A program made the position numbers and the translations under genes. Shown in pieces: positions 1 to 10,654 of a stretch of DNA of 64,000 nt. Position 1 is the stretch's first letter; each line of letters starts with the position of its first letter. The notes below the pieces were generated by a model. It was not told the DNA's origin. It worked only from the letters and a program-made list of their open reading frames with translations, and searched no databases. The DNA comes from Ooceraea biroi. Its lineage: Eukaryota; Arthropoda; Insecta; Hymenoptera; Formicidae. The stretch spans positions 1,798,001-1,862,000 of the forward strand of contig NC_039508.1 in the NCBI RefSeq assembly GCF_003672135.1, in the 5' to 3' direction.

Positions 1-267
1 TCGCCAACGCGCATTTCTGTACTTTCTTATCAAGATTCAAGCTATCGATTTAGACTGTCGATCCTACTTATTTTTGGTGCAAGAATCACCTCTGTAAAAT
101 CATATTATTTACAAAGATTTGATATTTTCGAATTAATTGAAGACACAGAAATGTGTGACAATTGACAATAAAAACATTGTTTGAAATTTCCCCCTCAGTT
201 TTTATTTTCCAATTCCATTCCAGTTTGAAGCTGTATTAAACGTGATAATTTTCGTGTGAGCACTTAC

Positions 268-1772
268 CTTGAAGGTTTTGTAACTGGACACTACGTAGGA
301 AGCGCCGTCTTCGAGTTCGTCCAGACTGAGCTTCCGGTCACCGTCCATCGAGAAAATGTGACGTGCCCCTCTCGGTAAGTCCAGCCGAAGAGACAGTCTG
401 TCCAGTAGGGCCTCCAGAGAACCAATGTCGCGCCCAGGTTTAAATCTAAGTACGCACAGACAATTCACGAAATTAATAGACAATTAGCGACTAGATGCAA
501 AACTGCATTTACATCTTCGCAAATGGTTTAAAAAATTTTTTTAAATACTCTTGTGCCAGATTTACAAGGTTTCAATGTTTTGGATATTTTGACCGAGATC
601 TCTCTTTCTTTCTTTCTATGCATGCTCTATGAAGAGACGTGTCTCGATTGTGACACATCGTGATGTATGAAACGCAAGCTTGATCCTTGGATGATATTGC
701 ATTGGGTACCAGTCATGACCAGTTATAATCAATTAATCTATCCCTCTCAGCATGCATGCTCCCTTGTTAGACCGTGCGTGATTCGAGAGTCCGGTGGTGC
801 TCACCTGAATTCCACGCCAGGGAAGTAGGGGTCGCCATTTTTGTAGAAGGTGACTCTTCTCGCACGCCAATAGCCAAGGTTGTTGTATCTCGCGGTTTGT
901 AGCTCGTGCCGGCTCTTGGGTCGGCTCGGCTGCTCCGACTGCTCCGGAGGCGGCATGCGGGGACTGGAGGGTCTGCTCTGCCTCCAGTAGCCGGCCATGC
1001 CGCCTCCACCCCCACCCTCACCTTCGACCAACACACCCCCGACCTCTTCCTGCATCGTCATTCCACCCTCCACTCCGTTTCCACCCTCCTCTACCTCTTC
1101 TTCCTCGGCGTCCTCCTCCTCTTCTTCCTCCTCCTCCTCTTCCTCCTCCTCCTCCTTCTCTTCTTCGTCCTCGTCATCCTCGAGCGGCATCGCCGCTGTG
1201 GGCGTCGCGACACTCGCGGCGCCGCCCTTCGGCGAGTCTTCTCGAGTTCGCGGCACCTCTTGTTCTTCCTTTCTCATCACACCTGAATGAGAGGGTTGAA
1301 AACCGTTGAAAGCTTGCGCGATAGAGATAATTCGAATCAACAAACGCAACGAGCGGTCTCGATCACGAAAATTAATCTATTCGACACCCGTCCCGTATAT
1401 GTTTCTCGATTTCTTGGCAGAACTCCTCACGGAAATTCCGCCACTCTCTACATTCACTAGACAGAAAGAACAAGACCGTACCAGATTGAGGTGGAACGTC
1501 CTCCGATGCAGTAACAGTCACGGTGGGCGCACTACCGGCTCCGTTATCAGTTGCGTTATCAGCTACCGCTGCTACCACCGTCGCCGCCGCCACCGCCGCC
1601 ACCTCGTTCTGCCCCAATCCGCCAGCACGCGAACTCGACTGATTTTCAACCTCGGACATCCGCAAGACGAGGCCACCGCCACTTTCGCCGCCACTTTCGT
1701 CCTTTCCTGGCCTGCGCTCTTGCGATTGTAGAAAATTATCCGAATCTCTGCGTGCGACCACTTGTAAAATAT
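268..1772 (-). CDS. Doublecortin-domain protein, 5' part (probably DCX-EMAP type); runs off the left edge
   Basis: Three exons join in frame: 1482-1772, 805-1282 and 268-445, each bounded by AG and GT. The splice joins complete a doublecortin (DCX) domain. It begins at RRVTFYKNGDPYFPGVEFR at the end of the middle exon and continues through FKPGRDIGSLEALL to SYVVSSYKTFK in the last visible exon. DCX domains bind microtubules. Upstream lie a low-complexity Gly/Ser/Ala stretch and a run of about 30 acidic residues. The rest of the gene lies beyond position 1, so the protein class is inferred from the domain: DCX-EMAP is favoured over doublecortin-like kinase because of the PYFPGVEFRFKPGRD form. 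The ATG at 1659 (MSEVENQ) is a possible start, but the frame stays open to the acceptor at 1773, so an upstream coding exon is possible. Domain is secure; subfamily is not. Confidence 0.72.
1088..1188. repeat. TCC/TCT trinucleotide-like tract coding for poly-Glu
   Basis: A pyrimidine-rich run of TCC and TCT units lies inside the middle exon of the doublecortin-domain gene. On the minus strand it reads as GAG/GAA codons and gives an almost pure glutamate stretch with a few Asp. Slippage-prone, so its length probably varies between individuals. Confidence 0.8.
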
Positions 1773-3444
1773 CTGGGGGAACAGGAAAACAGGGAGGGAT
1801 AATTGAGAGTCACGAAACGAGAGGAAATTTAACAATTTCCAGTAACGCATCTACACTAGCCAACCGCAAGTGTGGCGATCGGGGTAAAAATTCGAGATAA
1901 ACATGCCGGGCCCAGGCGTTTCAGAGTCGAGTTCACAAATGTATCGTTTCTGAATATTTAAATGCCCAAACATTTAAGTGCACGATGCCACGATAACGCG
2001 AGAACTTCCTAACGCGGAAGTAGAAGAGACATTAAACGGCGGTGCCTGATTACAGTAACGATGGTTGACAAGAGAGAATAAAAAACGGATTATTTGAAAA
2101 AATTTAAAAAGAAGAAAAAACAGGTTATTTGAAAATAATTCCAATCGAGTAAATGCTACTTCAATGTCTCGCTGAAATATTTCACGAGATGCGACACCAG
2201 CCGACACGAATCAACCGGTAGCGAGCAACCGGAAGTGGACCAAGGCTCCGCCGAGAAAGAGAGGACTCGAGAGTTCACCAAAGTTCACCAACACTCCGCT
2301 ATAGTCGTCGATTCAAGTGAGCGATTTAACTTGACGCGGTTATCTCGCGGCCATCTCACGCGGACGGGCGGATCGCGGGCGAATCGCCTGCGTCCAAGCT
2401 CATTCGGTAGCAATCGCGACAACGGTATACATATTCATGCGTCCTTCGACGATGGCGTCCCGACGTCGAGTGCTCGCCACAACCTCAGCGCCGCCGGCCT
2501 CCGTCTTCGTCGTCGCCCTTCGTCGTCCCTCTTCGTCGTCGCTCTTCGTCGCGACGTCGATGCCCGGTGGTGTCAGTGAACGTTGCAAGGGAACTTGTTG
2601 CACCAGGGTAACGGAGCGCAATTTTATAAGAATAATTTTAACGCTCTGCCGTTGCTAAGTTTTGCTCCATCTCTATTTTTTTTCTTTTTTTTCCTCTCTT
2701 TCTCTCTCGATCGCTCGTATCGTTAATTGCAGGATCAGTTACACGAGTTTTTCTTTCACAGAAAATCAGACTTTCCAACTATCTGGCAAGGATAACCTCG
2801 TCTGACGTTCACTCTTATAATATGAAGAAGAAATTCCGCCCCCGATCATTTAAAATGATTCAAACGATTCCATGGAAAATATCTTTGGATTGTGGTAACA
2901 TCATACGTGCGTTACGTTCCGTCACCGTCCTGTTTTGCATAATATTTCAAGTCTCGAAACGCTAATAGACAATATTTCTCGAAATTTCGTGTCGTGACTC
3001 ACGCGACGTGTGCGACTCCACCAACTTGAATAACGTACTTGAGGAGTTGAGGGTAGGAAGGATAGGCTAAAAAACTAAATCATGGTTATCTCGTAATTAC
3101 ATCAACCGACATCTATGTATATCGAAGAAACTGTTTTTTCCCTGCAATTATACACATACGCTCCGCACAATCGACCTGGTGCTTATCGGTTGATTTCAAG
3201 GAGGTCAACAGGCTTCCGTGTCGCCATGTCGCCGTGGCGTGGATTGCCGTCTTGCCGATAAAGTAAGTATATATCTATATCGTAAGTATAACTATGGGGT
3301 GTAATAGGATGTAGCGCACACACATGTACATACAGCGTCACACGTATCCTAGTAATTAAGTCGCACTCGTACGTGTATACTTTTTTTTTTCTTTAACATT
3401 ATCCAACATGCGAAGAATAAATTAAATAGCGAGGCAAGATACTA
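1773..3444. other. Gene-free stretch upstream of the doublecortin-domain gene
   Basis: No supported gene. The part at about 2200-2660 is GC- and CpG-rich, with arginine/serine-rich frames open in several phases on both strands, which is the usual look of a 5'UTR or promoter region rather than of a protein. It may hold 5' non-coding exons of the minus-strand doublecortin-domain gene. From about 2660 the sequence turns AT-rich. Confidence 0.5.
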
Positions 3445-4730
3445 TTGGGTTGGCCAAAAAGTAATTGCGTTTTTTTTCAATAGATGGACATACATATCTT
3501 GAAATGTAACTAACTTCATTCTAAACCGCAAATTCATTATGTAGGTTAACAATTCACAGTTCAAGCTTGTTTTAGAAAAAGAAAGTACACGATTTCGTTA
3601 ACAATTGTTTGTTTACCGTCGATTTCAAAATGGAAAATCAAAAAGAACATTTTCCTCATATTTTGTTTTATTACTTCCGAAAAGGGAAAAACGCTGTGCA
3701 AGTTCATACAAAGTTATGTCATGTATATGGCGAAGATGCTTTAAAACTGCGGCAGTGTCAAAATTGGTTTACTAAATTTCGATCTGCAGATTTTAATGTG
3801 AAAGATGCACCACGCTCAGGAAGGCCAATCGAAATTGATGATGACAAAATAAAGGCACTGATCGATTCCAATCGGCGTTTAACGACACGAGAGATTGCTG
3901 AGGATCTTAACATATCGAAATCGAGTGTTGAAAACCATTTAAAACGACTTGGATACATTAGTAAGCTCGATATTTGGGTACCACATGAGCTCAAAGAAAT
4001 TCATCTCACTAAGCGTATTGACATCTGCGATTCTCTTTTGAAACGTGAGGAAAATGATCCATTTTTTAAACGATGATAACAGGCGACGAAAAATGGATCG
4101 TCTACAACAACGTCAAACGAAAAAGATCGTGGAGCAAGCGTGATGAACCTGCTGAAAGCACTTGAAAAGCAGATATTCACCAAAGAAAGATTATGCTGTC
4201 AGTCTGGTGGGACTTTAAAGGTATTGTGTATTTTGAGCTGCTTGCAAGGAATCAAACCATTAATTCAGACGTATACTGTCGTCAACTGGATAAATGAAAT
4301 GATGCCATCAAACAGAAACGTCGAGAATTGGTGAATCGCAAAGGTGTTGTGTTTCACCATGATAACGCTAGACCACGTACAAGTTTGGTCACTCGTGAAA
4401 AATTGTTGCAGCTTGGATGGGATGTGTTACCACATCCACCATATTCGCCAGACCTGGCACCATCAGATTACCATTTGTTTCGTTCTTTGCAAAACGCCTT
4501 GAATGGTAAAACCTTTACTGCTGATGAGGATATGAAATCGTTGTTGGAATTGTTTTTTGCTGAAAAAGATAAGAACTTTTTTGAGCGCGGAATCATGAAG
4601 TTGCCTGAAAAATGGCAAAAGATAATCAAACAAAATGGACAATATATTGTTTAATAAAGTTTTTGTTTCCCATGAAAAATTCGCCTTTTATTTATATAAA
4701 AAAAACGCAATTACTTTTTGGCCAACCCAA
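3445..4730 (+). mobile_element. Full-length mariner (Tc1/mariner) transposon, inactive
   Basis: The element is 1286 bp, a typical mariner length. It is bounded by perfect 33-bp inverted repeats at 3445-3477 and 4698-4730, starting TTGGGTTGGCCAAAAAG. It is flanked by TA at 3443-3444 and 4731-4732, the target-site duplication expected for this superfamily. The interior carries a mariner transposase in plus orientation that is broken (separate entry). Both ends are intact, so it could in principle be moved by an active transposase elsewhere in the genome; that is an inference. Confidence 0.95.
3630..4654 (+). pseudogene. Mariner transposase, disrupted by one frameshift and two stops
   Basis: The frame opens at ATG 3630 (MENQKEHF) and reads through the N-terminal paired helix-turn-helix DNA-binding region, including RQCQNWFTKFRS and the APRSGRP linker, to WVPHELKEIHLTKR. 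It then hits a stop at 4074. The family sequence resumes in another frame from 4073 (ITGDEKW), so a base has been lost just upstream. Two in-frame TGA codons follow at 4163 and 4295. The last part is intact: HHDNARP, then PHPPYSPDLAPSDYHLF. The three catalytic acidic residues of the DD34D triad are therefore all still encoded (GDEKW, HDNAR, PSDY), but in a broken frame. Intact length would be about 340 residues, normal for mariner. Few lesions suggest a fairly young insertion. Confidence 0.93.
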
Positions 4731-5195
4731 TAAAATATCGAATTAACACGTCATCTTTCTATTTCTATTGTATTTTAACATATTTTTTTTTCTCTTATTT
4801 TTATAACATTTTTCATAGTTTCTTTTTTTTTAAATGCATGTAGAGGGAAATAAAAACGAGAGGAATAAGGGGAACACGTTTCTACGCGTTGGAAAAATGT
4901 GAAATAATCGTGATAAAGTTTTACATAATTTTCGTTTATTATCGATGCTTTTCATCACGTTTCCTCAAAAAGAAAAAATGAAAACATCGTTATTATAAGC
5001 ATTCTTTTTCATCGACCGTTATTATCTTCTCCCCCTCTGATGCGCTTTCATTTACTCCATCTTGCTTACTTCTTTCAATATCGGTTTCATCGATTACTTA
5101 TTCACTTTCCTTCTTCTCTTGTTGTTCAAGTCGTGATCGTTCGCTTTCGTTGTCTCTTCATCGCCATCCATTTCAGGCATGATGCTTTCTTCACA
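4731..5195. other. Intergenic, 3' flank of Nsun5
   Basis: AT-rich DNA between the mariner copy and the Nsun5 stop codon. It holds the probable Nsun5 3'UTR with an AATAAA signal on the minus strand. No gene seen. Confidence 0.5.
4935..4940 (-). terminator. Candidate poly(A) signal of Nsun5
   Basis: AATAAA on the minus strand about 256 bases past the Nsun5 stop codon. It is the first canonical hexamer noticed downstream. Confidence 0.45.
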
Positions 5196-8100
5196 CTACA
5201 ATCTCTTCTTCTTTTTCTTCTTTTCTTTTCTTCTTTCTAATTGTTTCTCGTTCGATATTTCTTCACGATTGTTGTCTGATGAGAGGCAAGTGTCAACTTC
5301 TTTCTTACGTTTCTTTACTTGTTCTTCATTTTCCACTTCTGGTTTAAACTCGGCATCTCCCTGTTGATTTTTCACTTGTTCGTCCGTCACTGAAGCTTCT
5401 CGTTTCTTCCTTTTTCCACGCTTTTTTCGCTTGCGTGACACCGTCTCGTCATCCGCCGGCGCCGGCGTGTCCACGTTGGCACCCACATTGGCGTCAATGG
5501 AATTTACGTTACCCCCTTTGCGTTTGCACATTGGCAGAGCTACGGCAAAGTCCCTCTCGAATACTGCCACGAAGAAGCCGTTGCAGAAATCAACATCCGG
5601 CTTCGAGTACAAACATTTATCCGTGCAATTGTATTCCTCTGAGCTAAAGTTGATCCAAGTATCCCCAAGCAGTTCTCTAGCCGGCACGAGACGATAAGCC
5701 TGACGAATATCAGTGAGAACTTCGTCTATCACTTGCTCGTTCTCTTCGGGATGAAGCGAGCAGGTGCTATAAATTATCCTCTTTGCATTTGGAAAGTTCA
5801 AGAGGGCGTATCTAAGGAGATAAACTTGAAACGATTGCAGATTTTGCAGGCGCTCTGGTTCAGGTTTGCCGTCCGTGTCGCTCTGTTTTGGTCTGTCAAC
5901 GATACCTGTGACAAACACGGTCACAAAATTATTCTAAATGAGGATAGTATACGTTACGCATACTCGCGTAAGCTTACGCTAATAAAAATCGAAACGTTAA
6001 GATAAATTAAAAATGTTAAAGATAATTATTCTATTGAAGGAGGTTTTTACCTGATCCAGAGCAGCTCGGATCAACCAAAATGTATTCTACCTGCGAATAC
6101 TGCTTTGGATCGAGAGTCAAGGTATCCTGATTAATGGGTTCTACGCAGGAGGACTGAGTCTTCTCTATCAGGCTGCATAATGTATCAAATCTTTTAGTAT
6201 CAATTTCCACAGCGTAAACTTTCCTGGAAATAATTTTCACATTGATACCTATTTTTTTAATTATAATTATTGGAAGAAATTATTAGATATATTCGACAGG
6301 TCGTGTACCCGTTGTTTTGCAGTTTCGCCGCTAGATACGTGGCCTTCATGCCAGGAGCAGCACACATGTCCAGTACCACGGAGCCGCTAACAGGATTCAA
6401 CAAGTGTACCGGCAAACAGCTAGCCTGTGGACAGATAATCAAATTTAAACAAAATTAACATAGAGGAGAAAGAAGATCCCGTCGCAAAATCTCTTCAAGT
6501 ATACCTTGTCCTGCAGGATAAGCATGCCCTTTAGGTAGCCAGGATGTTCGTGAAATGATGTCGAAGGCGGAAAAACCAAAACTTCCGGTATATGTAAGTC
6601 TTGTATGAAATAAGGCTCCGATAGCCGTGACAGGGAGAGTAAATATGAAGAGTACGTTGCGCTTCGCGACAGCAATTGCCATCCCTCGTTTTGCAATTCG
6701 GAGATGGCATCTTCCACGGATAACAGAAGAGTGTTTACACGGACGTATCTAGGCCTTTGCACTAGAAAAAAATCAGTTGGAATTATAACAAACTTTTGTG
6801 ATATTCTTTTAAGATATGTCGAATCTCTAAAAAAATCTATGCGGCAGAAAGAGAGAGGAAAAAATACAGTTGTTTCGCTTTCTATTCTTTCTAAGAAAAA
6901 AGAAAAATATCACATGAAGAGTATGTTGTACTTATCATGCCCAATTCTTTATATATGAAAAATAGAAAATGCCTACAGTTCTTGTATCTATTTGAATTTG
7001 AAGAAATCAGTTATCTAAGCTGTTTCAAGCAGCATTTATATCAGAACATTTTTTACATAATATATAAATGTATTCTTTTCATTAAATTTCTTCTTTCATT
7101 TTTTGTCATCAAAGAGGCGGGCAAATATCTATTAGACGCTTCGCGTGGAAAGAGGAGGAGGAAGAATGTCATCAGTGTAACAAGTTTTATTAATTTAATA
7201 CATTAAATTATATATTAATGTATTAATTATTAAATATACTTATCTAGATTCTCTTTCTTTATTTGAACTTACATTTATTAAACTAAAATTTTATACGTGT
7301 GTATACATACACACACACGCACGCACGTGCCACTTTTATCTGTGTTTACATTTATAATTATATCAATATATTCTTTTAATTTATTCAAATTCAAATATTT
7401 TTCTTGGATTTGACAGAAAAGCACAGTTTAGATAAACATTTTCATACAAAATACATAAAATAATTCATTATAACTTAAATATTGCTTGAAATTTCATTGC
7501 ATATGCGTGTAAATGCTTTCCGTAATGTTTTTCAATGTGCAGTTTCTGATGAATCAAAAGTTAAGTTTCGAAAAAAATCCCAGCGACAAACTTTTAATCA
7601 ATTTTCTTATTTAAACTCTCCTTAGATTCCACTCTAACTTCATCCTCACTCTGTTCTTTCTCCTGAATGGATTCGTGCAAAGCTTGATAAGCATAACAGG
7701 AGATAATCAGATTCACTGTGACCACAGCGGCCAGTACAGAAACGCAATTAGTCACAAAATGGTCAGTGTGAAATTTTGCCGACACCAAATGCTGCGTCCC
7801 GAAAAAGGCCACAAACGGTAAAGTGAACATAGCGATACTGTAAAGGAACAATATTCCCAAAACTGTCACTTGCGAATCCATCGCGCAAGTATCCTTGTTT
7901 TCACAAATCAACTCCTGGCGGCAGGATCTCTGATAATCTTGCAAGTTTTTAACCCTAGCCTCTTTATTCTGTCGTCTCGACAGTATTCTGCAGTTACGAA
8001 TAATCAGGACCATGAAGGTGGATGCCTCTACTGCGCAATGATGGCTGTCTGGCGGCTGAATCTCTGTAAAAATGCAAGCAGGCGACGTTTATTGGCCAGA

Positions 8101-8939
8101 GAAGAAACATGGTTACCTTTTTTTTTATGTGCGATGGGAATTTCTATGCAGTTGAGGTTCCTTGCTTCTTCACGCAGCTTGTGCTCGTAGGTTAACACGG
8201 TCACGATTGGTTTGGAGTTATTCTGAAGGCATTTCTTGCCCCACAAAAGCTCCGTTATGAGAACTCTGGCTAGCCAGGGATCCAAGCGTGGTTGCTCTAC
8301 GAGAATTTTCGTCTTGCTAAGGAGCTGATCTAACTGAGGCAATGCTTGCAAGGTGTTCACCGAGAGACCATATATGCCGGATACATTCTGAATTGTGAAA
8401 TGCAGCAGAGTAAGTTACTTTTGTACACGTCAGCTAAACTATCTACGCTTGTATCTTGTTCGATAGTATGAAATAAGTACAGCAAATAAATGTACAGGGA
8501 TTAGGCGATACAAGAGAGCATTTCTGCTAAAAATAAACAAGCTTTCAATTTAATTTATCCTTGGAAATGGTAAACGGAATATGGAGCATGAAAGAGTTTT
8601 GCTTGATGTTATGCTTATTTTCGTGCAATCTGTGAATGAATTCCTTGTTACATGGCTTATGACACATGGAGTTCAGTGATAGTAACATAGAGTAATTGAT
8701 ATAAATTATAACCACACAATGATAATAATGCGACAGATTTGGCACAAACCGAGGAAATCCTTCGCAATTGATCTCCACATGTGAAATTGTACAATCATCC
8801 GTTTTATACTTACGGGATGTTTCTTCTCGTAAATCAGGCTCTTCAGGCTAGCACTGTCCTCTCGCACGCGACGTACAATGTCGGCTGTGATTTTATAAAT
8901 GCGTGGGACCTTGACCGAGTGCACGAATCCATTCGACAT
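5196..8939 (-). CDS. Nsun5: 28S rRNA (cytosine-C5)-methyltransferase NSUN5, NOP2/Sun family
   Basis: Six exons splice in frame to about 550 residues: 8814-8939, 8117-8387, 6505-6761, 6309-6424, 6051-6223 and 5196-5905. All have GT donors and AG acceptors with matching phases. The NOP2/Sun signatures are present: the SAM-binding LDMCAAPGMKAT, the motif with the first catalytic cysteine LVDPSCSGSG, and the second catalytic cysteine in IYSTCSLHPEEN. The N-terminal exons (KVPRIYKITADIVRRV, QALPQLDQLLSKTKILVEQP) match NSUN5 rather than other NSUN proteins. The C-terminus is a long Lys/Arg-rich tail, consistent with nucleolar targeting. The family methylates one cytosine in large-subunit rRNA. ATG 8939 is chosen because an in-frame TAA lies just upstream. 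The 1.36-kb second intron contains the complete Vma21 gene. Confidence 0.93.
7380..7385 (-). terminator. Candidate poly(A) signal of Vma21
   Basis: AATAAA on the minus strand about 210 bases past the Vma21 stop. A second copy lies at 7258-7263. Either could end Vma21 mRNA inside the Nsun5 intron and would also act on the host pre-mRNA unless skipped. Confidence 0.4.
7594..7881 (-). CDS. Vma21: V-ATPase assembly factor VMA21 homologue, nested in an Nsun5 intron
   Basis: A single uninterrupted frame of 95 residues. It has two hydrophobic segments, about residues 6-26 (GILFLYSIAMFTLPFVAFFG) and 40-61, separated by the short loop TQHLVSAKFHTDHF. This matches the VMA21 layout and the family motif around AMFTLPFVAFF. 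The C-terminus ends KKID, a KKXX ER-retrieval signal, as expected for this ER chaperone that assembles the V0 sector of the vacuolar ATPase. The gene lies wholly inside intron 2 of Nsun5 (6762-8116), on the same strand and without introns of its own. The frame is open upstream of the chosen ATG, but only this Met gives a normal VMA21 N-terminus. Confidence 0.9.
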   Translation of the reverse strand: MDSQVTVLGILFLYSIAMFTLPFVAFFGTQHLVSAKFHTDHFVTNCVSVLAAVVTVNLIISCYAYQALHESIQEKEQSEDEVRVESKESLNKKID

Positions 8940-10654
8940 GTTATAAATTTAAACCAGATGTATCTTATCGCAAAGGAAATGATTCAGTAAAGCGAAGTAA
9001 GCACGTAATCTACCTAGACAAACTCGTCACTCGTGGGTTATGTTACCCGATCACACCTTGCTCACACTTCGGTAATCATATGATTATGAGATTTGCGACT
9101 CCTATTGGCGCCTGACACGGTGATGAAACCAAATGCGCGCGCACGTGTGAAATAAGCGAAATAACCAACGGAAGTGGAATCTTGATTTTCATCCATTTTA
9201 TTTTCATCTGTTTTCTGTTTCAAATGAGTCATTGAGCCGTACTATCTGAAAGAAAATGCATAATTCGTCGGTATTACTTGCAAGTAAATTGCAAATAATT
9301 CCCATTCTCGAATTACGCATCTCGTATTACACAGAGTACTCGAGTACTTGATATTCCACTGCGACGGAAGCGCCATTTTGACGTGCCCTACAAGCTTTCT
9401 TTTGTCGCGATTGTATTTTCATAAACGTATACGCCATAAATATTTCCTCTGTCGTTTGTTTGAAATCAACGAAAATATATATTCTAAAGTTTTTCAAGGC
9501 ATTCACGGAATTGAAAGGACAGTCTTATTTATCGTGGGGTAAGTTCTCTGTTGTTTTTTTGCTGATTGGTTGGTTCCACTGATCTGATTGGGCGTTCCGC
9601 TGGCAAAGATAGTGGAGACGCGCAGCGGATTTTCGTAAAACCAATGGAAAAATAATAAAATCGTTACCGCGGCGCTAAAACGACGACGCACCCGCCACTG
9701 AGGTCACGAGAGTCGAGACCTGCCCTGGCGAGTTCTAGACCATAAACCAGACTCGATCCAGTTCTATTATTCCGGAGGAAAGTCCGCCATTAGCACGCGC
9801 CATCTGGCTCTCGCGGTAACGAAGTATTGCAATATCGCGAACCCGGAGTTTCCCTTCGTCGAAGACGTGTTATCGTCCTCATCACGTTGAAGGTGCGACG
9901 GATTTTGCTGGCAAGTCTCTGTCGTCAATGTCTTCGAGGTTAATATGCGTTTCGCTCTGGAAATACGATTCCCACAAACTTAACCTTACCACTTGGTTTC
10001 TCGTTTCGGTGGAGCACCACCAAACCACGGGTCGCTGAATCAATTTAGAAATTCATGCCTAATCGTAGTATTTCCCACCGATAATGTTGCCCGATGACGT
10101 CTAACCTCAATTCTAACGGAGAACAATTCGACTGATGCATAACATTCCTTTCAGATTTCAGCTGATGGATTGAAGAACGTCTCGGCTGGCTTGGAGCTGG
10201 CAACTGCTAACTGCAGTTCTCCAATGCAGCGCAAGCACTGTTTAAAATTGCAATTAGCTGTTTTTATACATTCATGATTAGCGTAAAAGCTTATAGACTG
10301 CTAATAGCAGTGTTAATTCTGTGGATAAAGTGCCTTCTATGACAATAGAAATTCTCTTGGAAATTTGTCGGTGTGAGGTTTAAATTTATAGTGTAAATAA
10401 ATGAAGAGGTGATTGTGGTGGAGATCGTAGAATGCATAGTCGTGACATTGCAATCAGCATTGGATTCCTCACCAATTGAGGTATTTCTTTGTATAATTAA
10501 TGTCTCATATCTTTTTAGCTTATTTGTTGTACGTACAGAGAAAACTGTTACGTAGATAAGGAAATTTTAAGCAAGAGACAGGGATGGAGCGTTAAATTGA
10601 CTTGGCTCATGTTGTAGGACGAGTACGAGAGAAGTTACCAGGGAAGAAGAAAAA
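8940..10654. other. Divergent promoter region of Nsun5 and the ZAD zinc-finger gene
   Basis: No coding region. The two genes start head to head across 1.7 kb. The part nearest Nsun5 contains a CACGTG E-box near 9140. The right part, about 9840-10620, probably carries 5' non-coding exons of the zinc-finger gene: a good acceptor (TTGTAG) ends at 10618, 36 bases before its ATG. Confidence 0.5.

Noticed and set aside
906..1290. Plus-strand frames rich in Ser or Leu over the doublecortin-domain exon
   Set aside because: They are reverse readings of the GAG/GAA tract; the minus-strand exon explains the region with correct splice sites and a DCX domain.
2235..2658. Several overlapping Arg/Ser-rich open frames on both strands
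   Set aside because: CpG-rich DNA opens all frames; there is no domain, no splice support and no consistent strand.
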